Shown: positions 7,750-14,950 of the stretch, piece after piece
Layout: each line of letters begins with the position of its first letter
Numbering within the stretch: position 1 is the stretch's first letter
DNA from: Planctomycetota bacterium
Lineage (GTDB): Bacteria > Planctomycetota > Phycisphaerae > WQYP01
Assembly: GCA_021799715.1 (NCBI GenBank)
Contig: JAJYZY010000020.1
Span: forward strand, 6,911-24,762
Direction: 5' to 3'
Length of the DNA stretch: 17,852 nucleotides
The notes under the pieces: generated by a model
Databases searched by the model: none
What the model saw: only the letters and a program-made list of their open reading frames with translations
What the model was told of the DNA's origin: nothing
Made by a program: the position numbers and the translations under genes

Positions 7750-8232
7750 TCAGTTGACCATGCGAATGGTCATGGGATAGCGGTATAGCTGGCCCTGACT
7801 GGCTTTTACTGTGGCGATGATGCTGGCCACAAACATGAAAATCACCAGTGCGGTCACCAGGACAAAGCCAATTAATATCAAACACAACAGCCCGGAAACA
7901 AGAAAGTAAATGAACAAAGTGATATGAAAGTTTAACGCCTCCCGCGCGTTGGCTCGGACGAATTCATCGGCAGCGGCGAACATCAGCACCAGCGGCAAAA
8001 TGATAAATCCCAGTCCCACAAGTGCACCAATATGCGGCAATGCCGCCAACAACAGGTTGTTGTTGGTCATCGGCCCGGGACCGGGTATCGGCGCAGCGTA
8101 TGTGGGGGCAACGGTTGCACTGAGGTGCGCATAACACTGGCTGCATACACGATGCTCCTGCCATGCGTGCACCGTTTCCAACGCGCCAATGCTCCGACCA
8201 CAGTTTTCGCACGTGATTGACTCAACGCCCAT
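7750..8232 (-). CDS. Zinc-ribbon DUF4870 (Tic20-like) membrane protein
   Basis: A 160-residue protein in two parts. Residues 8-33 hold a CxxC...CxxC pair (Cys8, Cys11, Cys30, Cys33) typical of a small zinc ribbon. After a Pro/Ala linker, residues 58-160 match the DUF4870 pattern: hydrophobic segments (LLLAALPHIGALVGLGFIIL, ITLFIYFLVSGLLCLILIGF, ALVIFMFVASIIA), the conserved FVRANAREALNFHIT between the first and second, and the ending GQLYRYPMTIRMVN. DUF4870 proteins are distantly related to Tic20; their function is not established. A GGAG site 7 bases before the ATG supports the start. The gene lies 152 bases after uvrC on the same strand and may be co-transcribed. No export signal is seen; the zinc ribbon probably faces the cytosol. 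Confidence 0.85.
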   Translation of the reverse strand: MGVESITCENCGRSIGALETVHAWQEHRVCSQCYAHLSATVAPTYAAPIPGPGPMTNNNLLLAALPHIGALVGLGFIILPLVLMFAAADEFVRANAREALNFHITLFIYFLVSGLLCLILIGFVLVTALVIFMFVASIIATVKASQGQLYRYPMTIRMVN

Positions 8233-8289
8233 AAAAATTCTCCACGAACCGGAGATGATTTTACCACGAGGTGGTCGATAAGGCAGCGC

Positions 8290-8344
8290 CTTGCTTCAAG
8301 CTGAAAAGTGAAAGCCGCAGGTTTTCCGCGATTGCGGAAGCAAG
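8290..8344. repeat. Nested inverted repeats between uvrC and the DUF4870 gene
   Basis: CTTGCTTC (8290-8297) pairs with GAAGCAAG (8337-8344). A shorter perfect hairpin, TTCCGC-GATT-GCGGAA (8324-8339), overlaps the right arm, so the two folds exclude each other. The structure lies in the 152-base uvrC/DUF4870 gap. No T-run follows on the coding strand. It may be accidental. Confidence 0.3.
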
Positions 8345-8384
8345 TGATTATATTGTCCGCATGGGATATTTTTTGCGCTTAAGC

Positions 8385-10004
8385 CTAAGTTTCCGACTGG
8401 CTTTTGGGAATGTTGTTCCCTTTGTCCCCTGCCAGTGCCCGAATCTCCTCGGTACTGAGCACCTTCAGTTCATCCGCTGCGGATGGCACCATATCGCGGC
8501 CTGATTCGCCGGTGGACACTTTGGATTTGGCTTGCCGCCTGGCGGCTTGTTTTCGAGCGCTGCCCCGCAAAGTATCTTGAAATTGCCGTCGGGCAATCAG
8601 CAGGTGATGATAACTCTGGGCAAAGCGGTGCGCCTCATCGCGGGCAAATTGCAGAAGTTTTAATGCCGCACTGGTGCGCGAAAGCTTGAAAGGCATGGTG
8701 CGGCCCTGCATGTAAATTTCTTCCTCGCGCTTGGCCAGACTGATGACCATCGGCGGTTTGACATCCATTTGCGCAAACGCCCCCTGCGCGGCATGAAGTT
8801 GCCCCAGTCCGCCGTCAATGAGGATGACATCGGGATAGAGTTCATTCCCATGGCCCGCCTCCCGATACCGCCGGGAAACCACTTCCGCAATACACCGGAA
8901 ATCATCAATGCCCGTCACGGTTTTAATTTTGAATCGCTTGTAGCCATCCTTAAATGGTCGGCCATCCATAAAACACACCAGCGATCCGACGGTTGCCTCA
9001 CCCTGAAAATGGGCGATGTCAATGGCCTCCATGGATCGCACCGGCTCTTCGAGTTCCAGTACCTCCTGTAACTGCCGCACACCGGCCTGATGATCCTGAA
9101 AAAATAATTCCGGCTGCATCACCTTCGCACCCTTGCCGCGATGCGCCAGCGATTTTAAGGCCTTGATCTGATCCCGCAGTTGCGCTGCGGTTTCAAATTC
9201 CAGCGCCGCCGAGGCCGCCTCCATTTCCGCGGTCATTTGTTTCAGGGCATCACCGCGGTTGGAGTCCAGGAATTTTTTGAATCGCTCAATATCATCCGCA
9301 TATTGTTCACGGCTTATTTTGTCCGCGCACGGCGCTGTGCACTGCTTAATGGAATACAACAGGCATGGACGAAAGTGCCGGCGCTTATTATCTTCAGCAT
9401 AAATTTCCAGGTGGCAGGTGCGGAACTTAAACGCCCGCTGCATGTAAATGACCGCCTGTTTAAGCGCATAACCGCTGGTAAAAGGGCCATAAAGTTTCGT
9501 GCCGCTGGTTTGCGGCTTGCGCGTAACATATACGCCCGGAAAATCTTCGCGCGTGGTGATTTCCAGATATGGATAGCTTTTACCGTCGGAAAGCCGGGCA
9601 TTGAAACGCGGGTGCAGATCTTTAATCAAGCGGCTTTCAATCAGCAGGGCTTCCACTTCCGAATCGCAGACCAGCGTGTCAAAATCGACCACATAATCCA
9701 AAAGCCGCTGTTTCACCGGCCCCAGATCGGTGCTGGCCAGAAAATAGCTGCTTACCCGATCACGCAGTGATCTGGACTTACCCACATAGATCACCACATC
9801 GCGCGTATCTTTCAGCAGGTAGACACCGGGAATCTGTTCCAGGGACCGGGCCTTGGTGTGCAGGCGATCCAATCGCTGTTGCGTTGGCTCCGCGGGCAGG
9901 GGGAGCGTCACTTCGCCGGTCGGCACCTCCTGAACAATCTGTTCCTCAAAGTCCGATTCCGGCTGCGGCAATTCTGAATCGTGGTTATCGGAAATTGGTT
10001 CCAT
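8385..10004 (-). CDS. uvrC: UvrABC excinuclease subunit C, without HhH domain
   Basis: UvrC makes both incisions in nucleotide excision repair after UvrA/UvrB recognise damage. The 539-residue product has the GIY-YIG nuclease (GVY 60-62, IYVG 72-75), which makes the 3' cut, and a four-Cys group (197, 214, 222, 226) matching the proposed iron-sulfur ligands of UvrC. The UvrB-binding UVR motif is near 260-285 (EFETAAQLRDQI). The RNase H-like nuclease for the 5' cut carries Asp329, Asp397 and His459 (RDEAHRF) in place. Two oddities are visible. About 50 acidic residues precede the GIY-YIG domain. After residue 475 there is only a charged tail, with no tandem helix-hairpin-helix domain, although E. 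coli UvrC is about 610 residues. No ribosome site precedes the ATG; a promoter just upstream suggests a leaderless mRNA. Confidence 0.95.
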   Translation of the reverse strand: MEPISDNHDSELPQPESDFEEQIVQEVPTGEVTLPLPAEPTQQRLDRLHTKARSLEQIPGVYLLKDTRDVVIYVGKSRSLRDRVSSYFLASTDLGPVKQRLLDYVVDFDTLVCDSEVEALLIESRLIKDLHPRFNARLSDGKSYPYLEITTREDFPGVYVTRKPQTSGTKLYGPFTSGYALKQAVIYMQRAFKFRTCHLEIYAEDNKRRHFRPCLLYSIKQCTAPCADKISREQYADDIERFKKFLDSNRGDALKQMTAEMEAASAALEFETAAQLRDQIKALKSLAHRGKGAKVMQPELFFQDHQAGVRQLQEVLELEEPVRSMEAIDIAHFQGEATVGSLVCFMDGRPFKDGYKRFKIKTVTGIDDFRCIAEVVSRRYREAGHGNELYPDVILIDGGLGQLHAAQGAFAQMDVKPPMVISLAKREEEIYMQGRTMPFKLSRTSAALKLLQFARDEAHRFAQSYHHLLIARRQFQDTLRGSARKQAARRQAKSKVSTGESGRDMVPSAADELKVLSTEEIRALAGDKGNNIPKSQSET

Positions 10005-10012
10005 ACTTTGCT

Positions 10013-10042
10013 ATTATATGTTCAACACATTGCGTGTGTCAT
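10013..10042 (-). promoter_or_regulatory. uvrC promoter, probably leaderless
   Basis: On the leftward strand ATGACA (10037-10042), an 18-base spacer and a perfect TATAAT (10013-10018) lie only 8 bases from the uvrC ATG. Transcription would start within a base or two of the start codon, and no Shine-Dalgarno sequence is present. A small inverted repeat (ACACA, five bases, TGTGT; 10025-10039) overlaps the spacer and -35 box and could be an operator. Confidence 0.5.
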
Positions 10043-10066
10043 AAATTTTGTTGCGAAAGGATCAGA

Positions 10067-10615
10067 ATGATGAGTTCAACGCCGCCGGGAAGTCCTGATG
10101 ATCAGATTGTCTACAAGGGCACACGAGTGGATATGGCCCTGCGAACCGTTGCCACGGCTTCCGGCAAGCACCTGGTGCGCGAAGTAGTGCTGCATCCGGG
10201 CGCGGTGATTATTCTGCCGGTGCTGAAAGACGGCCGAATTGTCATGATCCGCAATCTGCGGCACACTGTGGGCCAATGGCTTTGGGAATTGCCGGCCGGT
10301 ACGCTGGAGCCTCCCGAACCGCCGGAAATTTGTGCGGGCCGGGAACTCATCGAGGAAACCGGTTATCAAGCCGGGGATATTCAACCGTTTGGCTGGTTTT
10401 ATACTTCGCCGGGAATTCTGACGGAGAAAATGTACGCCTTTATTGCCGCCGGTTTAACCCCCGGCCCCCAGGCTCTGGAGGAAAATGAAACCATCACGGT
10501 TGAAGCCCTCACGCCGGACCGGATTATGCAAATGATTGAGTCCAATGAAGTGGTGGACGGAAAAACCATTGCCGTTCTGCTAAAATATCTTTTAAGGAAC
10601 CGTTCCGGCGCGTAA
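10067..10615 (+). CDS. NUDIX hydrolase, ADP-ribose pyrophosphatase type
   Basis: Members of this group hydrolyse ADP-ribose or related nucleoside-diphosphate sugars to AMP and a sugar phosphate in the cytosol; the exact substrate here is not shown. The 182-residue product has a complete NUDIX box fitting Gx5Ex7REUxEExGU: Gly78, Glu84, Arg92-Glu93-Leu94, Glu96-Glu97, Gly99 and Tyr100. It also has the upstream LRHTVGQWLWELPAG and downstream FGWFYTSPGILTEKMYAFIA segments typical of ADP-ribose pyrophosphatases. The open frame continues far upstream antisense to uvrC. However, AAAGGA lies 5 bases before the ATG at 10067 and 8 before the next ATG (10070), so the start is one of these. It is divergent from uvrC and lies 37 bases before the M50 protease gene. 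Confidence 0.9.
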   Translation: MMSSTPPGSPDDQIVYKGTRVDMALRTVATASGKHLVREVVLHPGAVIILPVLKDGRIVMIRNLRHTVGQWLWELPAGTLEPPEPPEICAGRELIEETGYQAGDIQPFGWFYTSPGILTEKMYAFIAAGLTPGPQALEENETITVEALTPDRIMQMIESNEVVDGKTIAVLLKYLLRNRSGA

Positions 10616-10652
10616 GGGCCGGCAATTGTGATGATGAAAGTGTGCGGCATTT

Positions 10653-11705
10653 ATGAGTTGGCGTGATCGTGATTATAACCGTGGATTCGGCGGTGGCTGG
10701 GGCGGAGGCGGCGTGTTGTCGCTGCTGACCTGGTCGCTGCCGTTGGGAACTTTTTTTGGCATTCGCATGCAGGCCAGCTTCTGGCTGCTGCTGTTGGTGG
10801 CATTTGAACTGCTTTATGCGTTGCACACCGGGTCGCTGGCGCTGGCGATTCTGGCGATATTGGGTGTTTTGGCGGCGCTGTTGATTCATGAATTTGGTCA
10901 TCGCCTGACGGCACAACTTGTGGGCGGGCGGCATGATGATTTCCTGATGTGGCCCGCGGGAAATATGATCCCGCCCATGCACCCGCCCGCCGCGTGGCCC
11001 ATGTTCGCTGCCCAGGTTGGCGGCATTGCGGCCAATGCGATCACAGCCATGTTTATCGGTACAATTGTCGCACTGAATTGGCACGCTACGCCGCAGTTTC
11101 TCGTGGCGATATTGGGCCAATTGCAGCCCGATTTTATGGCCATGTCCCTGACCCCGAATTATCTGGCCTCCGCGCTGTATATGTTCTGCATGGCCAATAT
11201 TTTTCTCGTGGCCGTTAATCTTCTTCCGTTTTACTGGTTTGACGGGGCGTATCTGCTGCAGGCCATTCTCTGGCCGATTACCGGGGCATACAAGTCCGTC
11301 AATATCACCTGCATAACCGGCATGGTGGTCGCGGTGCCGCTGTTTGTCCTGGCCGCGTACTCCATGAGTTTTGTCGGCATGCTGGTCTGCGGCATGATGT
11401 TTTTTGATTCGCTGCAACGTCGCCGGGCGCTGCAGGTGGATGGTCCGGGCATCATTGACCAGCTCATTTCCTCCAGTGCCAATATCAGCGATTTGCCCGC
11501 CCCCAAGCGCAAGCGTTTGCTGCAACGCTGGCTGCATTGGATTGGTCGGCGTGATCATCGCGCCATGAAAGAACAGCAGATGGTGGATAAAATTCTCAAA
11601 AAAGTCAGCGAAAAGGGGATGCACAGCTTAACGCGCCGGGAAAAACGCATCCTTCACCGCGCTACCGAACGCCAACGCGAGGCGGATTTAATCTCGCAGC
11701 GCTGA
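10653..11705 (+). CDS. M50 family intramembrane metalloprotease
   Basis: Site-2-protease-like integral membrane protein of 350 residues. HEFGH (79-83) in a hydrophobic segment supplies two zinc ligands and the catalytic Glu. LLPFYWFDGAYLL with Asp197 replaces the usual NxxPxxxLDG motif as third ligand. After a Gly-rich start (residues 10-20) there are about six hydrophobic segments up to residue 250, then a basic tail of about 100 residues, probably cytosolic. The tail ends in VDKILKKVSEKGMHSLTRRE..., a motif I associate with the C-termini of some rhomboid and M50 proteases in Planctomycetota and Bacteroidota. No PDZ domain is present, which argues against RseP. The ribosome site is weak. It follows the NUDIX gene by 37 bases and probably shares its transcript. 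The substrate is unknown. Confidence 0.88.
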   Translation: MSWRDRDYNRGFGGGWGGGGVLSLLTWSLPLGTFFGIRMQASFWLLLLVAFELLYALHTGSLALAILAILGVLAALLIHEFGHRLTAQLVGGRHDDFLMWPAGNMIPPMHPPAAWPMFAAQVGGIAANAITAMFIGTIVALNWHATPQFLVAILGQLQPDFMAMSLTPNYLASALYMFCMANIFLVAVNLLPFYWFDGAYLLQAILWPITGAYKSVNITCITGMVVAVPLFVLAAYSMSFVGMLVCGMMFFDSLQRRRALQVDGPGIIDQLISSSANISDLPAPKRKRLLQRWLHWIGRRDHRAMKEQQMVDKILKKVSEKGMHSLTRREKRILHRATERQREADLISQR

Positions 11706-11749
11706 CATTGCCTGCAACCGCTTTGTGCGGTGAGTTGGATTCCGAAGAG

Positions 11750-11763
11750 ATAAAGCGCTTTAT
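11750..11763. promoter_or_regulatory. 14-bp perfect palindrome before mnmG
   Basis: ATAAAGCGCTTTAT equals its own reverse complement and ends 29 bases before the mnmG ATG. A weak promoter (TTGGAT 11735-11740, 18 bases, TTTATT 11759-11764) would overlap it. The shape suits a dimeric repressor site. A less likely reading is a short hairpin near the 5' end of the mRNA. Confidence 0.45.
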
Positions 11764-11792
11764 TGTTTATCAGGAAGTATGAATTTCAAGCC

Positions 11793-13697
11793 ATGTGTGA
11801 TCAAGCTGCGGATTTTGACGTTATTGTTGTCGGTGGAGGACACGCCGGCGCGGAAGCCGCCTGGGCCGCATCCCGCCTGCTCGGCGGGCGCGGCACGGTA
11901 GCCATGATTACAATGGACCCCGACGCCATTGGCCGCATGAGTTGTAATCCCGCCATTGGCGGTTTGGCTAAAGGGCAGATGGTGCGGGAAATCGATGCTT
12001 TGGGCGGCCTGATGGCGCACGCCATAGATGCCACGGGCATTCAGTTTCGCCTGCTTAACCGTTCCAAAGGCCCGGCCGTGCAATCACCGCGCGCCCAGGC
12101 GGACAAATACCGCTATGCCCAGGCGGTTCAGCGCCTGCTGATTGAAAACTGTCCCAACCTCACGATCATCGCGGATATCGCGGAGGATGTTCTTGTTGAT
12201 CCCGCCGATAAACAAACCGCGGCGACATGGCGCGTGAAAGGCCTTGCCCTGAAATCCGGACGCCGATTAACTTGCCGCTGTGCCATTCTCACCACCGGTA
12301 CGTTTTTGCGCGGCTTGATGCACACCGGCGAGACGAAAACCGAAGGCGGGCGGGTGGGCGAACAATCCGCGGTTGGCCTGTCCGGCGCGCTGCTGAAACT
12401 CGGCTTTGAATTGCAGCGCTTGAAAACCGGCACCCCGCCGCGCGTGGCCCGGGAAACCGTCGATTTCTCCGCGCTTGAACCGCAGCATGGTGATGTTCCG
12501 CCCATCCCATTCAGTGATTTATCCGGTACCGCCGCAGCACCTCTGGGATCGCAATTTCCCGGTCTGCCGCAGGTTCCCTGTTACATCACCTACACCAATG
12601 CCGCCATTCACGACCTGATTCGCGCGAATTTGCATCGGGCACCGATGTACAGCGGGCAGATTATCAGCCGCGGTCCGCGCTATTGCCCCAGTATTGAAGA
12701 CAAAGTCGTGCGCTTTGCGGACAAAACCCAGCACCAGATTTTTCTGGAACCGGAAGGTCTGGATACCAATGAAATTTACTGTAACGGCATATCCACATCT
12801 TTACCCGTCGATGTCCAGCAACAGATCGTGCGCCACGTTCCGGGGCTGGAAAAAGCATCGATTTTGCGGCACGGATATGCGGTTGAATATGACTTTTCCC
12901 CCACGCATCAGGTTGGGGCCACGCTGGAAACCCATCGTGCGAGCGGATTGTTTTTTGCCGGACAACTCAACGGCACCAGCGGTTATGAAGAGGCCGCCGG
13001 ACAGGGGTTGATCGCGGGCGTGAACGCCGCATTAAAAATTCGCAGCGAGGAGCCGTTTATTCTCCGCCGTGATCAGGCTTATATCGGCGTGATGATTGAT
13101 GACCTGATTACCAAAACACCCACCGAGCCGTATCGCATGTTCACCAGCCGCGCGGAATATCGCTTGACCTTGCGCAGTGACAATACCGATCAGCGGCTCA
13201 CGCCGCTGGCCGCCAAGCTGGGTATGGCGGAGCTTCCCCGCATCCAACGCCTGGAGAACAAACTCGCGGCCATGCGAGAACTGACCGCTGAATTGAAAAC
13301 CCTCCGCGTTCCTGGTGGAGGTCATGCGCTGGACTTGCTGCGCCGACCTGATCTGGAATTGTCCGCCCTGCCCGCCATGCTCGGAAATGACGGCCCGCGA
13401 CTTTCGGCGCTGTTGACGGATCCGTCGCGGAAAATACTGCTGGAACAGATACAAGTCGAAAGCAGGTATGCCGGTTATATTCTCCGTGAAAAACATGCGG
13501 CCGAACGAATGGTGGAATTGGAAGATCGCGTTATTTCCTCGAATATGAATTTTAAAGCCATCGTTGAACTTCGCGCTGAAGCGCGGCAGGCAATGGAAAA
13601 ATTCCGTCCGCGAACTGTGGGCCAGGCTTCCCGTCTGGAAGGCATAACCCCTGCGGATCTCATGGTGCTGACATTGCATATTTCCGGCCGCCGATAA
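11793..13697 (+). CDS. mnmG: tRNA uridine-34 5-carboxymethylaminomethyl enzyme MnmG
   Basis: MnmG (GidA) works with the GTPase MnmE to add the 5-carboxymethylaminomethyl group to wobble uridine 34 of several tRNAs, using FAD, NADH and methylene-tetrahydrofolate. From the ATG at 11793 the product is 634 residues, the usual size. It shows the FAD-binding VVGGGHAGAEAA (12-23), MSCNPAIGGLAKGQM with Cys51, TTGTFLRGLMHTGE, PRYCPSIEDKVVRF with Cys298, and GTSGYEEAAGQGLIAGVNAA. It also has the MnmE-interacting C-terminal half (PYRMFTSRAEYRLTLRSDN). Both functional cysteines are present. The frame can extend to a TTG at 11763, but family members begin just before the FAD motif, so I prefer the ATG. 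AGGAAG lies 14 bases upstream, farther than ideal. It follows the M50 gene after 87 bases. Confidence 0.96.
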   Translation: MCDQAADFDVIVVGGGHAGAEAAWAASRLLGGRGTVAMITMDPDAIGRMSCNPAIGGLAKGQMVREIDALGGLMAHAIDATGIQFRLLNRSKGPAVQSPRAQADKYRYAQAVQRLLIENCPNLTIIADIAEDVLVDPADKQTAATWRVKGLALKSGRRLTCRCAILTTGTFLRGLMHTGETKTEGGRVGEQSAVGLSGALLKLGFELQRLKTGTPPRVARETVDFSALEPQHGDVPPIPFSDLSGTAAAPLGSQFPGLPQVPCYITYTNAAIHDLIRANLHRAPMYSGQIISRGPRYCPSIEDKVVRFADKTQHQIFLEPEGLDTNEIYCNGISTSLPVDVQQQIVRHVPGLEKASILRHGYAVEYDFSPTHQVGATLETHRASGLFFAGQLNGTSGYEEAAGQGLIAGVNAALKIRSEEPFILRRDQAYIGVMIDDLITKTPTEPYRMFTSRAEYRLTLRSDNTDQRLTPLAAKLGMAELPRIQRLENKLAAMRELTAELKTLRVPGGGHALDLLRRPDLELSALPAMLGNDGPRLSALLTDPSRKILLEQIQVESRYAGYILREKHAAERMVELEDRVISSNMNFKAIVELRAEARQAMEKFRPRTVGQASRLEGITPADLMVLTLHISGRR

Positions 13698-13939
13698 CCC
13701 GATGCCGAGCTGCCACTTGGGCCGCCGAGAGGTGCCGAAAGGAACGCCGCGATGCCTTGGCCAATGCCCGAACCGGCCCCCGGCATGGTATGGTGTAAAA
13801 TCGAAAAATGGACTAGTGGACGCCAAGTGCCGCTGCGAATATACTACGTGGCTCGAATTGCTTGGGTCATGGGCGTTGGTTGTCACGAGGCCGGGCGATT
13901 ATTTGAGCTTTGAGCGTTGATTTGGTTAGGAGTTTTGGC
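13698..13939 (+). other. mnmG-rpmI intergenic region
   Basis: A 242-base gap. No gene is supported; a 72-residue open frame across it has no ribosome site. It holds a promoter candidate (13817-13845) and then about 88 bases of rpmI leader. I could not recognise a known L20-leader fold by eye. The usual upstream gene infC is not here. Confidence 0.5.
13817..13845 (+). promoter_or_regulatory. Candidate rpmI-rplT promoter
   Basis: TGGACG (13817-13822), a 17-base spacer and TATACT (13840-13845) fit a sigma-70 promoter, with four and five matches. The start would be near 13852, giving a leader of roughly 88 bases before rpmI, long enough to hold a regulatory structure. Confidence 0.45.
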
Positions 13940-14143
13940 GTGGCCAAGCATAAAACACACAAGGGAATTAAGAAGCGGGTCAAAATTACCGCGACTGGAA
14001 AAGTCAAATTCCACAAGCACAACAAGGGGCATCTGCAAAGTGCCAAGTCCGGTAATCGGCGGCGTCGTCTGCGCGGCACCACCAGTCTCACCGGGCCATT
14101 TGCCGATAAGATGGTCACATTGCTTGGGCCGGCAGGACGGTAA
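13940..14143 (+). CDS. rpmI: 50S ribosomal protein L35
   Basis: L35 is a small basic protein of the large ribosomal subunit. The product is 67 residues and starts at a GTG: MAKHKTHKGIKKRVKITATGKVKFHK, which matches the L35 N-terminus exactly in style (MAKxKTHxGxxKR). TAGGAG lies 8 bases before this GTG, which decides the start; the open frame itself extends ten codons further upstream without a ribosome site. The C-terminal half (SAKSGNRRRRLRGTTSLTGPFADKMVTLLG) corresponds to the usual KRKRxLRxxxxVxxxDxxxVKxLL region. rplT follows after 95 bases. In most bacteria infC precedes rpmI; here mnmG does. Confidence 0.95.
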   Translation: MAKHKTHKGIKKRVKITATGKVKFHKHNKGHLQSAKSGNRRRRLRGTTSLTGPFADKMVTLLGPAGR

Positions 14144-14238
14144 AAATTGCCACGCCGCTGCGGAGTATGTTGCCCCGAAAGCCGCGTGATAATGTGACCG
14201 AATTTTCAAGAACAGAATAATTTGTTGAGGAATTTACC

Positions 14239-14607
14239 ATGCCACGAGTAAGAGTCGGTGCCGCCCGTAAACAACGGCACAAACGGTTGTTGAAGCGCGC
14301 CAAAGGTTTTGTCGGTGGACGCAGTAAGCTTTATAAAACAGCGCATGAAACATTGCTGCGGGCGGGTGCCAATCGGTTCAGCGGACGCAAGGAAAAGAAG
14401 CGCGATTATCGCGCACTGTGGATTACCCGTCTGACGGCCGCCGCGCGCAGTCGGGGTTTGCGGTACAGCCAACTTATTTCCGGCCTGTCCAAGGCCAATA
14501 TCCAATTGAATCGCAAGAGCTTAAGCGAAATTGCCATTGCCGATCCCGCGGCGTTTGATGCCATTGTGGCCAAGGTGCGGGACGCATTGGGACTCAAAGC
14601 AGCCTGA
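14239..14607 (+). CDS. rplT: 50S ribosomal protein L20
   Basis: L20 is an early-assembling protein of the large subunit that binds 23S rRNA and, in several bacteria, represses its own operon. The 122-residue product begins MPRVRVGAARKQRHKRLLKRAKGF and carries the family blocks GGRSKLYKTAHETLLRAG, RKEKKRDYRALWITRL, AAARSRGLRYSQLISGL and LNRKSLSEIA. GAGG lies 8 bases before the ATG. It is 95 bases downstream of rpmI on the same strand. I cannot say from sequence alone whether autoregulation through the rpmI leader operates here. Confidence 0.97.
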   Translation: MPRVRVGAARKQRHKRLLKRAKGFVGGRSKLYKTAHETLLRAGANRFSGRKEKKRDYRALWITRLTAAARSRGLRYSQLISGLSKANIQLNRKSLSEIAIADPAAFDAIVAKVRDALGLKAA

Positions 14608-14946
14608 TGGTTCGCGCAAATCTGATTCTGCCCGCGTTTACGCCGCGGCTGTGTCGGCAGGGGATGCAACGGAACCTTCCCGGCTGAGCATGTAAAGCCC
14701 CCGAGCGAAGCGGATCGAATCGAGTCCGACTGTTCCGCGCTGACTCGGTTCATATTCCGGTATTGAGCGGTCGTGAGCGTGTTGGGTCCGGAAGTTTGGC
14801 TGAAATTTGACCATGGCCATTGGAGACGAATTTCACCGGCCTTTTCTTCCGATGGAATTGACGGACGTATTGACACGCGGGCGGATGATGCCACGCACGG
14901 TTGATCAGGCAATGGGCGCAAGCTTTTTTCACGGGGGTGATTCAAC
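14608..14946 (+). other. rplT-pheS intergenic region
   Basis: A 339-base gap. After rplT there is a weak 5-bp hairpin (14632-14648, CCGCG/CGCGG) with no T-run. No T-box signature, promoter pair or RNA gene is visible. The last 134 bases are taken by a small open frame that overlaps the pheS start (see 14813-14950). Leftward open frames of 60 residues here have no ribosome sites or recognisable motifs. Confidence 0.5.
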
Positions 14947-14950
14947 GTGA
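14813..14950 (+). CDS. Possible 45-residue ORF coupled to pheS
   Basis: An open frame from an ATG at 14813 (an inner ATG is at 14852) ends in a TGA that overlaps the pheS GTG start as GTGA. The pheS ribosome site (GGGGGTG) lies inside it. The deduced peptide has five Phe in 45 residues, including adjacent TTT TTT codons (14921-14926) about eight codons before the stop. I recognise no family, and its own ribosome site is weak. The overlap is typical of translational coupling. The Phe codons raise the possibility of a sensing leader peptide, but chance is a serious alternative. Confidence 0.3.
   Translation: MAIGDEFHRPFLPMELTDVLTRGRMMPRTVDQAMGASFFHGGDST

Noticed and set aside
10634..10666. Ten-residue frame overlapping the M50 start
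   Set aside because: Very short, no ribosome site, expected by chance.
13702..13920. 72-residue frame between mnmG and rpmI
   Set aside because: No ribosome site, no recognisable motif, and it runs through the predicted rpmI promoter.
14638..14932. Two leftward 60-residue frames between rplT and pheS
   Set aside because: Weak or absent ribosome sites, no family resemblance, opposite to the local gene direction.
14608..14946. T-box riboswitch before pheS
   Set aside because: I looked for the conserved T-box core and a following terminator hairpin and found neither.
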